35,428 bases of DNA from an endosymbiont of Lamellibrachia barhami. GTDB taxonomy: Bacteria; Pseudomonadota; Gammaproteobacteria; Chromatiales; Chromatiaceae. Made by a program: the position numbers and the translations under genes. The first letter of the stretch is position 1; every line of letters starts with the position of its first letter. The stretch is taken from assembly GCF_011947365.2 (NCBI RefSeq), contig NZ_JAAVSH020000001.1, forward strand, positions 2,720,219-2,755,646. The letters are read 5' to 3'. Positions 10,256 to 17,446 of the stretch are shown here, piece by piece. The notes beneath the pieces are model-generated. The model was not told where the DNA came from and did no database searches. It saw nothing but the letters and a program-made list of their open reading frames with translations.

Positions 10256-10274
10256 CTGTGAATAAGATTCACAG
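10256..10274. promoter_or_regulatory. Palindrome CTGTGAAT-AAG-ATTCACAG upstream of the PAS gene
   Basis: A perfect 8-base inverted repeat with a 3-base centre, 95 bases before the PAS gene start. It contains TGTGA and TCACA half-sites, but seven bases apart rather than the six of a CRP site. Possible operator; regulator unknown. Confidence 0.35.
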
Positions 10275-10297
10275 AATGGGAATTATTGGATTTCTCC

Positions 10298-10313
10298 TGT
10301 GATTTGGTTCACG
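10298..10313. promoter_or_regulatory. CRP/Vfr-like site TGTGA-N6-TCACG
   Basis: TGTGATTTGGTTCACG matches nine of the ten conserved bases of a CRP-family site with correct six-base spacing. Its centre is about 40 bases (four helical turns) from the palindrome at 10256-10274. Likely to control the PAS gene if functional. Confidence 0.35.
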
Positions 10314-10351
10314 GGATTGCAGACGATTGGTTCCTAAAACAACGCCGGAAA

Positions 10352-10378
10352 CAAAAAACCCCGGCATTGCCGGGGTTC
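10352..10378 (-). terminator. Rho-independent terminator
   Basis: AACCCCGGC (10357-10365) pairs with GCCGGGGTT (10369-10377) around ATT; on the minus strand the stem ends in T6. It lies about 20 bases past the stop codon of the gene at 10400-11314. Confidence 0.88.
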
Positions 10379-10399
10379 TGTCTCCTGTTGCGTCAAGCG

Positions 10400-11314
10400 T
10401 TAAGGGACAACCGACCGCATGATGAAGATGCTTCTCGTGTCGCCTTGCATAGTCCTGGCAGGATCCATGGTACGCAGGTCTAGCCGCATAAGTTCACCCT
10501 CGTCCAGGGAGGGATCGAGCCCTAACGGAGCAGTCCAGGTCCAGGTATTGGTTCCATCGTAAGCCAGGTCGGCGGAAGTCGCATGGTTCATTGGCTCCGA
10601 ACGGAACTCTCCATACTTGAACGCATCCCCGGTGACAGGATCCGATACCCGCCCACGGACGAGCCAGAGGGTGTCCGCAGGCAACGCGCTGGTCCAACTG
10701 ACCGACATAATCGTTGCTGCGCCGATATCATGAGCGGTAGTCACAGACGTTGCGGTGTCACCTGCGAACGGAGCTCCAACACTCAGATGGACCGTGATAT
10801 CCGCCCGCACCGGCACTGCTACCGCGGCGGGATCCGGCGCCGTGTAGTCCAGCGAAAATGTCATTGGCGGGAGAGCCGCAGTCAGTATGTCCTGGGTGAA
10901 GGTTGCAGTGACGGTATCCGCTACCGATATCAGATGAGCGCGAGTACTGGCATAACTTCCCACCCGCTGTGCCTTACCGTCGTCGAACGGGAACTGGAAG
11001 TAGGCATCGACGGCATCCGTGTAATCATCGCCATCACCCAGAATCGCATCATCCCAGAGAGCAAAGCTATTACCTCCACCATCGAAGGTTCCATCCAACA
11101 GTGACACATCCGCATCAAGGAAAGCAGCCGGGGCGTTACCAACGGAGATCACCGTCTTCGGTGAGCCACCTTCAGTCAACTGAGACCTGACGGCTAGCTC
11201 GGGATTCACTGCCCGAGCAACCCCCGTATATGCCCCCATGGTCACAGTGGCATTGCCGCTATCGGTAAAGGTCAGGGTCGTGGTGGCCGCGTCACCTGGC
11301 ACATCGCGTTTCAA
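10400..11314 (-). CDS. Secreted-type protein of unknown function, probably a C-terminal fragment
   Basis: An open frame of 304 residues that I do not recognise. Composition is Asp/Thr/Ala/Ser-rich with many alternating hydrophobic positions (TLTFTDSGNATVTMGAY, ATIMSVSWTSALPADTLWLVRG), as in beta-sandwich extracellular proteins; there is no cysteine and no membrane segment. The frame opens at a TTG just after a TGA, with no signal peptide or ribosome-binding site, so this is unlikely to be a native N-terminus. Directly upstream, related-looking sequence continues in shifting frames (11335-11850). The stop is followed by a strong terminator, so the 3' end looks genuine. Best read as the intact 3' part of a broken gene of about 500 codons. 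Confidence 0.6.
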   Translation of the reverse strand: MKRDVPGDAATTTLTFTDSGNATVTMGAYTGVARAVNPELAVRSQLTEGGSPKTVISVGNAPAAFLDADVSLLDGTFDGGGNSFALWDDAILGDGDDYTDAVDAYFQFPFDDGKAQRVGSYASTRAHLISVADTVTATFTQDILTAALPPMTFSLDYTAPDPAAVAVPVRADITVHLSVGAPFAGDTATSVTTAHDIGAATIMSVSWTSALPADTLWLVRGRVSDPVTGDAFKYGEFRSEPMNHATSADLAYDGTNTWTWTAPLGLDPSLDEGELMRLDLRTMDPARTMQGDTRSIFIMRSVVP

Positions 11315-11334
11315 TGATCATACAGCGTCAGGGT

Positions 11335-11850
11335 TCACTCCAGATTATTGGCCCAGTCGATGGCGTTGTAATAGAACATCGGGTTTCTAGGCTGCCACTG
11401 ATTGCAGGAGAGTCCGGTGAAGGTCTGCACGACGCAGCCGACATTATTTCCGTAGCTGATCACCTGCAGGGCGAATTTACCCAGAGTGGGACCGGATGAT
11501 CCGTCTCAACAGTGAAGAAACCGTTCATGCCCGCCGACACACCCAGAGGGCGACTCCAGGAGATTGCCCTGCGGGGACCGTCATCGTGAACCGACCAGAC
11601 ACGCAGTTCCGAAGGACCATCCCACTCGTCGATCACACCCGCCGGGATAGTGACAGTCGGACTGCTACTGGAGACCCGCCTCCGTTCCGGACTCTCGGTG
11701 CTGTCGAAGTCGAAGTGATAGCCGTTGGCACCAGGTACGCCAGGATGCCATGGCTGCTCCTGGAACCTGGACGTCGGAAGATTTTGCGGTCACCCCTGGA
11801 GATATTCGCGCCCTGCCGTGGTTGCTGGCACTGGCACACAATAAAAAAGG
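11335..11850 (-). pseudogene. Frameshifted 5' part of the gene at 10400-11314
   Basis: Minus-strand frames give protein-like pieces that join end to end: ISPGVTAKSSDVQV (about 11800-11765); then WHPGVPGANGYHFDFDST through TVTIPAGVIDEWDGPSELRV to GVSAGMNGFFTVETDHP (11765-11492); then GPTLGKFALQVISYGNNVG through YYNAIDWANNLE and a stop (11493-11335). Each junction needs a one- or two-base shift. Another shift, plus removal of a TGA at about 11321, joins it to the downstream ORF (NPDAV, then SLKRDVPGD). The two cysteines in VGCVVQTFTGLSC fit an exported protein. Family not recognised. Real decay and residual sequence errors are both possible. Confidence 0.55.
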
Positions 11851-11913
11851 CTGAAAGGTTACTGCCCTCCCGCCTTCATTGGATTTGCCCCTGCGCGATC
11901 TCTCGCGCCGCCG

Positions 11914-12003
11914 CTAGTGTTTTTTATTCATGGCAACCCCCATCAGCAACACACCGACAAGCACCACCACCATAAAGACAATGCCCCAATCGTAACCGGT
12001 CAT
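11914..12003 (-). CDS. Tiny single-pass membrane protein (29 aa)
   Basis: A 29-residue ORF: start MTGYDWGIVFMVVVLVGVLL, then MGVAMNKKH. It is almost entirely one hydrophobic helix (residues 8-24) with a short basic C-terminus, predicting N-out/C-in insertion. An AAGG ribosome-binding site precedes the ATG by eight bases. It lies 11 bases after another short hydrophobic ORF (12015-12134), suggesting a two-gene unit. Function unknown; small-protein calls by eye carry a real false-positive risk, but the hydrophobic/basic layout and RBS are supportive. Confidence 0.5.
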   Translation of the reverse strand: MTGYDWGIVFMVVVLVGVLLMGVAMNKKH

Positions 12004-12014
12004 TTTCGCGCCCT

Positions 12015-12158
12015 TCACTGTGCCTTACTCCAACCGAAGTATAGCAGCAGCATACCAATCACCAGCAAGGCCGCAGCCCCTTTCGGAAAGTCGCCCGGCT
12101 TTTGCTTCTGCCGAGGTCGATCAAGGGTATACGTTTAGGTTACGATCGTGATCATCAT
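12015..12158 (-). pseudogene. Short hydrophobic ORF interrupted by an in-frame stop
   Basis: Reading from the ATG at 12158 gives MMITIVT, then TAA, then in the same frame TYTLDRPRQKQKPGDFPKG followed by AALLVIGMLLLYFGWSKAQ and a stop at 12015. The second part looks like a basic cytoplasmic segment plus one membrane helix, but has no ATG, GTG or TTG until within the helix. Either a start lies elsewhere through a frameshift, or the ORF is broken. It precedes the 29-residue membrane ORF by 11 bases. Confidence 0.3.
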
Positions 12159-12169
12159 TAGGCGCAACT

Positions 12170-12481
12170 TCAGCGTAGTCTGCTTGGACGTGCCGCTGGC
12201 CGACCAATGCCGCCGGATGGCCTAGCAATTGGATGTGTAGGCCTGGGTGGCCTGGAGATGGGTGGCTTGGTGGGCCGATCGGGTTTTTCAGCTGGTGGTT
12301 TCACGATAATCGTGTTGCCGCCACAGCCCCAACAAGGGTAAGGGTCGTAGTAGCCACCATAGTAAGCGCCGTATGAAACTGTGCCGCCAACGGATGAGGA
12401 GCCGGTGCTTGAACATCCTGTCAAAAACACGATACCCGGTAACAGGAAGAGGCCAAATATTTTTCGACGGGATAGTGTCAT
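12170..12481 (-). CDS. Small Gly/Tyr- and Pro/Arg-rich lipoprotein
   Basis: A 103-residue lipoprotein: MTLSRRKIFGLFLLPGIVF, then the lipobox LTGC (Cys at residue 23), then a Ser/Gly linker. The mature part has a Gly/Tyr-rich stretch (SYGAYYGGYYDPYPCWGCGG) and a Pro/Arg-rich tail (KPDRPTKPPISRPPRP), so it is probably unfolded and surface or wall associated; the basic PxR tail could bind peptidoglycan or other anionic polymers, which is inference. The start is set by GGAGGG eight bases before ATG 12481; the frame is open further upstream into the preceding gene. It begins two bases after the VOC lipoprotein gene stop, implying one operon. Confidence 0.75.
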   Translation of the reverse strand: MTLSRRKIFGLFLLPGIVFLTGCSSTGSSSVGGTVSYGAYYGGYYDPYPCWGCGGNTIIVKPPAEKPDRPTKPPISRPPRPTHPIARPSGGIGRPAARPSRLR

Positions 12482-12483
12482 GA

Positions 12484-13374
12484 TCACTGCCCTCCTTCGG
12501 TGGCAATGCCTGGCCATTTCTGAACCATGAAGAGTGCTCCGGAGGGATCTGCAAGCAGTGCGATCTGCTTGTCTTCTTCAGCTGTCCCGGACTTTATCAG
12601 CACCCTGCCCCCCAGCTTGGTTACAATACCCGAAATCTTTTGCAGATCGGATACACGGATCACAGGCACCCACCTCTGCTCTAATTTTTTATCGAACAGC
12701 CCTCTGACGCCGGCACGCCATTTTCCATTCATTTTCAGAATCCAATAGTTCTCTCTGTTTTCTCGTGAGGAATAACCCACCAAGGTTTGGTAGAAATCGA
12801 GCGAGGTCGTAGGGTCGCTTGACCAAAGTTCATCCCAGAGCCAGTCGTTGATGGCAGGTTCCTTATCTTCGGGATCACCAGTAGCTGATCGAAGAAGCAG
12901 TATTTGTGCGCCTTGAGGGTCGCTGATCAAGGCACCTCGCCCTCGATGGCGCATGTATACGGGGCCCTCATGTATCTTGCCTCCACGCTCACGGACGAAC
13001 CCAGCAGCTTGATCCACATTCGACACAGAGAGTGATGCGATCCAGCGAGCGACACCTCGACCATTGGGTTTTGGTTTTATTTCGACCATGCCGCCGATTG
13101 CCTGTTCGTCGCGCAGCACAACAGTATAAGCGCCCTGCTGCTTGAAGCCCCATCCAAACAATTGTCCATAAAAGTCTTTAGCCTGTGCCACATCCTGGGT
13201 CAGCAGGTCATGCCAAAGTATTTTTCCGGGGGAGTGCTTATGTGTGGCAGGAGAGGCTACAGGCGTCAGATCCAGCGTTGAGCAGCCGCTGAGCGCTGCA
13301 AAAGTGAACAACAGAGCAATAATCACCATTGAGGGTGCGGCATGTCTGCGAAATCTCTGCGTACGTATCGCCAT
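12484..13374 (-). CDS. Lipoprotein with two VOC (glyoxalase/bleomycin-resistance) domains
   Basis: A 296-residue protein with an N-terminal signal (basic start, hydrophobic MVIIALLFTFAALSGC) ending in a lipobox at Cys30. The first VOC domain spans about 48-160 (KILWHDLLTQDVAQAKDFYGQLFGW; ISDPQGAQILLLRS); the second spans about 170-290 (DELWSSDPTTSLDFYQTLVGY; LADPSGALFMVQKWPG). VOC proteins are metal-dependent lyases, isomerases, dioxygenases or binding proteins and are normally cytosolic, so a lipid-anchored, two-domain version is unusual. First-domain metal positions look partly conserved (WHDL), but the full set of ligands cannot be judged by eye. Substrate unknown. Followed by a small lipoprotein gene. 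Confidence 0.85.
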   Translation of the reverse strand: MAIRTQRFRRHAAPSMVIIALLFTFAALSGCSTLDLTPVASPATHKHSPGKILWHDLLTQDVAQAKDFYGQLFGWGFKQQGAYTVVLRDEQAIGGMVEIKPKPNGRGVARWIASLSVSNVDQAAGFVRERGGKIHEGPVYMRHRGRGALISDPQGAQILLLRSATGDPEDKEPAINDWLWDELWSSDPTTSLDFYQTLVGYSSRENRENYWILKMNGKWRAGVRGLFDKKLEQRWVPVIRVSDLQKISGIVTKLGGRVLIKSGTAEEDKQIALLADPSGALFMVQKWPGIATEGGQ

Positions 13375-13544
13375 TATCCATAACTCCAGGTAGCCTGAGG
13401 ATGCATAATATACTTGAGGAGATTCAATGTCCTATTGAATTTAGGACTGAGTGGGATATTCCCGATAGAGGTCCTGGCCCCATAGCACGATTTTGCACGC
13501 GGAAGCTTAGCCCGAATGGGCCTGGCTGATATTTTGATACTGGA

Positions 13545-13582
13545 GCTAACCTGACATCCTCGCGAAACGCGAGGATGTTAGC
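13545..13582 (-). terminator. Hairpin downstream of the YdcH-like gene
   Basis: CATCCTCGCG (13555-13564) pairs perfectly with CGCGAGGATG (13568-13577) around AAA, and an outer GCTAAC/GTTAGC pair (13545-13550, 13577-13582) extends it past a four-base bulge. It starts three bases after the stop at 13585. No U-run follows, so it may stabilise the mRNA end rather than terminate. The remaining bases to 13374 show no gene. Confidence 0.55.
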
Positions 13583-13584
13583 AA

Positions 13585-13824
13585 TCACGCCTGACGAAGT
13601 CGCGCGTAGATCTTATCCTTAAGTTCGGTACGCTTGTACTTCATCGCTTCGATGCTTTCATCCGCGATGGGCTGTCCGCGCTCTTCTAGTTCACGGATTT
13701 CGTTGTCGAGTGTATCGTGCTTCTTCACCAGCTCAGCAAACTCTGTGTCTGCTGCACTGAGCGCCTCGAGCTTCTTGTGGAATTCGGGGAATTCATGGTC
13801 GATATCGTGGTGTTCTGAAAGCAT
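13585..13824 (-). CDS. YdcH family (DUF465) protein
   Basis: A 79-residue protein of the widespread DUF465/YdcH family. Signature: MLSEHHDIDHEFPEFHKKLEAL at the start, FAELVKKHDTLDNEI in the middle and MKYKRTELKDKIYARLR at the end. It is fully helical and probably forms a coiled-coil hairpin in the cytoplasm. Family function is unknown. It is a short monocistronic unit, followed by hairpin 13545-13582 and located downstream of fusA2 with a probable terminator in between. Confidence 0.9.
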   Translation of the reverse strand: MLSEHHDIDHEFPEFHKKLEALSAADTEFAELVKKHDTLDNEIRELEERGQPIADESIEAMKYKRTELKDKIYARLRQA

Positions 13825-13903
13825 GTTGCCCTCCCTCTTTTCTCTTATCAGGGTCAGACCAGAATGATTTCTGCACTGACCTTTTATTAAAAAGCAGGGA
13901 TTA

Positions 13904-13921
13904 CCGAATCAGTTTATTCGG
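13904..13921 (-). terminator. Possible terminator of fusA2
   Basis: CCGAAT (13904-13909) pairs with ATTCGG (13916-13921) about 20 bases past the fusA2 stop; on the minus strand a run of five T follows about eight bases later. Modest stem, so a tentative call. Confidence 0.4.
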
Positions 13922-13942
13922 CAACCCCTTCTTGAAGAACCC

Positions 13943-16021
13943 TTAACCCTGGCGCGCTTTAACTTCCTTGATTACCTGCTCGGCTACACTGTTCGGGCAG
14001 GGAGCATAGTGTGAGAACTCCATGGAGAACTGACCGCGACCAGAGGTCATGGTCCGAAGGTCGCCGATGTAGCCAAACATTTCGCTTAGAGGAGCATCAG
14101 CCTTGACGCGGACGCCTGTGGTGCCTGCTTCCTGAGACTTGATCATACCGCGGCGCCGGTTGAGGTCACCAATGACGTCACCCACGTGGTCATCGGGGGT
14201 GAAGACATCGACCTTCATTATAGGTTCAAGCATCTGGGGACCCGCTTTCGGCACAGACTGACGATATGCTGCCTTTGCAGCAATCTCATAGGCGACCGCA
14301 GAGGAGTCGACAGCATGAAAACTACCATCTACCAGCGTAATTTTGACGTCAAGCAGCGGGAAACCAGCCAAGGTGCCTGTTTGCATGCTGAGCGCGAAAC
14401 CCTTCTCCACTGCAGGCCAGAATTCACGAGGGACGTTACCACCGGTGACAACAGATTCGAACTCGAAGCCACTGTTCTGCGCGCCAGGCTCGATTATGTA
14501 ATCGATCTTGGCAAACTGACCGGAACCACCGGTCTGCTTTTTGTGAGTGTAACTCTCTTCGATACGTTTGGTAATGGTCTCGCGGTAGGCCACTTGGGGC
14601 TTGCCGACGGTAACCTCTACGCCGTGAGTACGTTTGAGGATGTCGACCTTGATGTCGAGATGCAGCTCACCCATGCCTTTGATGATCGTCTCACCACTCT
14701 CCTCGTCTGTTTCTACGCGGAATGAGGGATCTTCCTGCATCATCTTGTTGAGGGCGATACCCATCTTTTCCGAACCACCTTTGTCATTCGGTGAAATAGC
14801 AATGGAGATAACCGGATCAGGGAAGACCATCGGCTCAAGGGTGGCAGGCCGCTTCTGATCGCACAGAGTATGACCTGTCCGGGTGTTCTTCAATCCTACC
14901 AGAGCGATGATGTCGCCAGCCTGGGCGGAATCGAGTTCCTGACGGGAGTCGGCATGCATCTCCACGAGACGGCCGATACGTTCTGTCTTCCCGGTGAAGG
15001 TGTTGAGCACAGTGTCGCCCTTCTTCAGCCGACCGGAGTAGATTCGGGTAAAGGTCAATGCACCGAAGCGGTCATCCATAATCTTGAATGCCAATGCACG
15101 TAGTGGGTATTCCGGGTCGACAATGGCAAACTCACCAGTCTCGTCGCCCTCCGCATCAACCTCAGGCTGGGGTTTGACCTCCATCGGGTTAGGCAGGTAG
15201 TCAACAACGGCGTTCAGAATCGGCTGTATGCCCTTGTTCTTGAATGCAGAGCCGCAGTAGGTGGGGAAGAAGTCGAGTGCGACGGTGCCCTTGCGGATGC
15301 AGGTCTTGATGGTATCCAGATCAGGCTCATCACCTTCCAGATACTTCTCCATTGCATCATCATCCTGCTCGACAGCTGCCTCGATCAATTTCTCGCGCCA
15401 CTCCTCGACCAAATCAGCCATATCGGCCGGCACGTCCTGGATTTCGTAGTTCTCGGGGTCACCTGAATCATCCCAGACCCACGCTTTACGGGTCAGCAGG
15501 TCTACCACGCCAACAAACTGGTCTTCAGTACCGATAGGCAGCACCATGACCAGGGGATTTGCTCCCAATACCTTTTCCACCTGCTCGACAACGCGGTAGA
15601 AGTCGGCACCGATACGGTCGAGTTTGTTGACCAGGATGATACGGGCAACCTCGGATTCGTTGGCATAGCGCCAGTTTGTCTCGGACTGGGGTTCAACACC
15701 ACCAGAACCACAGAAGACGCCTATACCGCCGTCGAGTACCTTCAGTGAGCGATAAACCTCAATCGTGAAGTCAACGTGTCCAGGGGTGTCAATGATGTTT
15801 AGACGGTGGCCGTCCCACTCGCAAGAGGTGGCAGCGGACTGGATGGTAATACCGCGCTCCTGCTCCTGCTCCATGAAATCAGTGGTGGCCTCGCCGTCGT
15901 GAACCTCACCTGTCTTATGGATCTTGCCAGTGAGCTTCAAGATGCGCTCTGTGGTGGTTGTTTTACCAGCATCCACATGGGCAAAAATGCCGATATTTCG
16001 ATAACGGGTGAGGTCTGTCAT
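13943..16021 (-). CDS. fusA2: Translation elongation factor G, FusA2-type paralogue
   Basis: Ribosomal translocase GTPase of 692 residues, complete. G1 is AHVDAGKT at 14-21, followed by [20 protein letters not shown]; switch II is DTPGHVDF; G4 is NKLDR. Domains II-V follow, with [16 protein letters not shown] in domain III and the domain IV/V blocks [20 protein letters not shown] and [16 protein letters not shown] (not AHIDAGKT) and the wording [26 protein letters not shown] match the second EF-G found alongside the str-operon fusA in many gammaproteobacteria. It is not next to rpsL/rpsG/tuf, which agrees. AGGA lies eight bases before the ATG. Its division of labour with EF-G1 (elongation, recycling or stress) cannot be read from sequence. 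Confidence 0.93.
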   Translation of the reverse strand: MTDLTRYRNIGIFAHVDAGKTTTTERILKLTGKIHKTGEVHDGEATTDFMEQEQERGITIQSAATSCEWDGHRLNIIDTPGHVDFTIEVYRSLKVLDGGIGVFCGSGGVEPQSETNWRYANESEVARIILVNKLDRIGADFYRVVEQVEKVLGANPLVMVLPIGTEDQFVGVVDLLTRKAWVWDDSGDPENYEIQDVPADMADLVEEWREKLIEAAVEQDDDAMEKYLEGDEPDLDTIKTCIRKGTVALDFFPTYCGSAFKNKGIQPILNAVVDYLPNPMEVKPQPEVDAEGDETGEFAIVDPEYPLRALAFKIMDDRFGALTFTRIYSGRLKKGDTVLNTFTGKTERIGRLVEMHADSRQELDSAQAGDIIALVGLKNTRTGHTLCDQKRPATLEPMVFPDPVISIAISPNDKGGSEKMGIALNKMMQEDPSFRVETDEESGETIIKGMGELHLDIKVDILKRTHGVEVTVGKPQVAYRETITKRIEESYTHKKQTGGSGQFAKIDYIIEPGAQNSGFEFESVVTGGNVPREFWPAVEKGFALSMQTGTLAGFPLLDVKITLVDGSFHAVDSSAVAYEIAAKAAYRQSVPKAGPQMLEPIMKVDVFTPDDHVGDVIGDLNRRRGMIKSQEAGTTGVRVKADAPLSEMFGYIGDLRTMTSGRGQFSMEFSHYAPCPNSVAEQVIKEVKARQG

Positions 16022-16107
16022 TTCTGTTTCCTAGTAATCCCAACTAAATCTTGGTGGGCATTGAGACGATGCCACGCCGAACACAGGCGATAGCTTTGCG
16101 GATGCAG

Positions 16108-16135
16108 ACCCTACCAGTAAAGATGCTGGTGTCAA
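16108..16135 (-). promoter_or_regulatory. Candidate fusA2 promoter
   Basis: On the minus strand a perfect TTGACA (16130-16135) is followed after 16 bases by TAGGGT (16108-16113), a poor -10. A start near 16100 would leave an 80-base leader. The rest of the 16022-16428 gap is AT-rich, and I see no gene in it. Confidence 0.35.
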
Positions 16136-16428
16136 TACTGAATCCGCATGTGAGCGGGAATATAACCCCTCTTCCAGTCGTGAAAATCCTGTGGCAGTGG
16201 GGATTTTACTTGAATTCCCCCTTGTTTTCGCCCTGAATTAACAAATTAACCACATTTACATTGGTCAGCAAGGCATTGAATTACAATAATTAATCAAGTC
16301 AGTATTAATGTCTTGATGGTCTTGTGCCCTTAAGCGTTGCCACACAATTTATTCGTTCACTAGCAAATCACAAGATTTCAGGCTAAATAGTGGATGAGTG
16401 AAATATTCACTGCGCAGGAATTAAATTC

Positions 16429-16449
16429 ACCCGCTCCAGTGGAGCGGGT
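16429..16449 (-). terminator. Hairpin terminator of the DUF192 gene
   Basis: ACCCGCTCC (16429-16437) pairs with GGAGCGGGT (16441-16449) around AGT, 24 bases beyond the gene stop. On the minus strand it is followed by an AT-rich tract with a short T run. Confidence 0.65.
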
Positions 16450-16472
16450 TTGAATCAGTAATGACTGAAGAA

Positions 16473-16922
16473 TTATCTCGCTTGGGCTGATGGAGATCTC
16501 GACAGGTGAAGTGTGGCGCCAGTTGTTAAATGATTTCTCGAGAACCAGCCTTGGGACATCTCCAAAGCGTAGAGGGCCGGTTTTGCAGAAGGATAGGACT
16601 TTTCACCATCGTCAGGCTCCATTGAATGAATATTGATAAGTTTTCGATCCTGGTCGAAAAAAGCGACATCCAGTGGTATTTCCACGTTCAACATCCAGAT
16701 ATGCAGAATCTTCTCTTTGGGAAATACAAAGAGTAACCCTTCGTTAACACCTAGTTTCTTTCGAAATGAGAGTCCCCGCAGGCGCGATTCCTGATCGTCA
16801 GCCACTCCGACAAACGCCGGAATAGCACCAATTTTGATCACCTCATTTTCTATTTCGCTGCATCCGCCAAGGACAATGATAATCAAAAAAGCAAGTGTGA
16901 GGTGTAGCAGTGGTTGAAACAA
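16473..16922 (-). CDS. DUF192 family lipoprotein
   Basis: A 149-residue lipoprotein. Residues 1-21 form the signal with lipobox LGGC. The DUF192 core follows: RLRGLSFRKKLGVNEGLLFVFP, then ILHIWMLNVEIPLDVAFFD, INIHSMEPDD and YALEMSQGWF. This conserved beta-barrel family has no firmly assigned biochemical role; members are usually periplasmic or lipid-anchored, as here. The C-terminal ~15 residues are Ser/Arg-rich and unconserved. It has its own terminator and is 49 bases from the upstream Sel1 gene. Confidence 0.88.
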   Translation of the reverse strand: MFQPLLHLTLAFLIIIVLGGCSEIENEVIKIGAIPAFVGVADDQESRLRGLSFRKKLGVNEGLLFVFPKEKILHIWMLNVEIPLDVAFFDQDRKLINIHSMEPDDGEKSYPSAKPALYALEMSQGWFSRNHLTTGATLHLSRSPSAQAR

Positions 16923-16971
16923 TGGATTTTCCCCTCCAATTGCCGTGATGCATAGAGGGTCAGGTAATTAA

Positions 16972-17370
16972 CTATTGCTCGTGTGATGTCTCACTTAGAT
17001 TAAGCTGCTCGCGATATTCCTGGAGTAATCTCTCGGCGTCTCCAACCTGTTTCGGGGTCATCGCGGAGGATGCGGCGTCCTGAAACCGCTGACCATATCT
17101 ATCACCCATTTGAGCGCTCAATCCAAACCAGGCATAAGCTTTCACATAATCTTTCTCTGTTCCCAGGCCATAGAGATACATACCCCCAAGTTTACCGAAG
17201 GCACGCTCGTCTCCCGCAAATGACGCCGCGTGAAATTCGTTGAAAGCGGTCTGCCTGTCACCCTTTCGGTTGGCTTCCATTCCCTCTTCAAGTCCCGCTT
17301 GGCTGGGGAAGGTGGCAAAAAGAAAAATCAGGCCGCAAACTGCTATCAATCGTTGTTTTGGATTAATCAT
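16972..17370 (-). CDS. Exported Sel1-repeat protein
   Basis: A 132-residue protein from ATG 17370; the frame opens earlier (17436), but this start gives a classical signal peptide, with hydrophobic LIAVCGLIFLFATFPSQA and cleavage before GLEEG. The mature part has two to three Sel1/TPR-like helical repeats (GDRQTAFNEFHAASFAGDERA; FGKLGGMYLYGLGTEKDYVKA; YAWFGLSAQMGDRYG), then a helix rich in Gln/Glu/Arg. Sel1 proteins are scaffolds for protein contacts; the partner is unknown. No clear Shine-Dalgarno sequence is visible. It lies downstream of the GGDEF-EAL gene on the same strand, 76 bases away. Confidence 0.75.
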   Translation of the reverse strand: MINPKQRLIAVCGLIFLFATFPSQAGLEEGMEANRKGDRQTAFNEFHAASFAGDERAFGKLGGMYLYGLGTEKDYVKAYAWFGLSAQMGDRYGQRFQDAASSAMTPKQVGDAERLLQEYREQLNLSETSHEQ

Positions 17371-17446
17371 TAAAAAATTCGTAGTAACAATGTTTGGAAT
17401 GCCACTTATCCTACAAAAAACAATGGGATCCAGCAACGTGCTGAAA

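Noticed and set aside
11496-11975. Plus-strand 159-codon frame
   Set aside because: Low-quality composition, antisense to the fragments of the broken gene at 11335-11850, which read better as protein.
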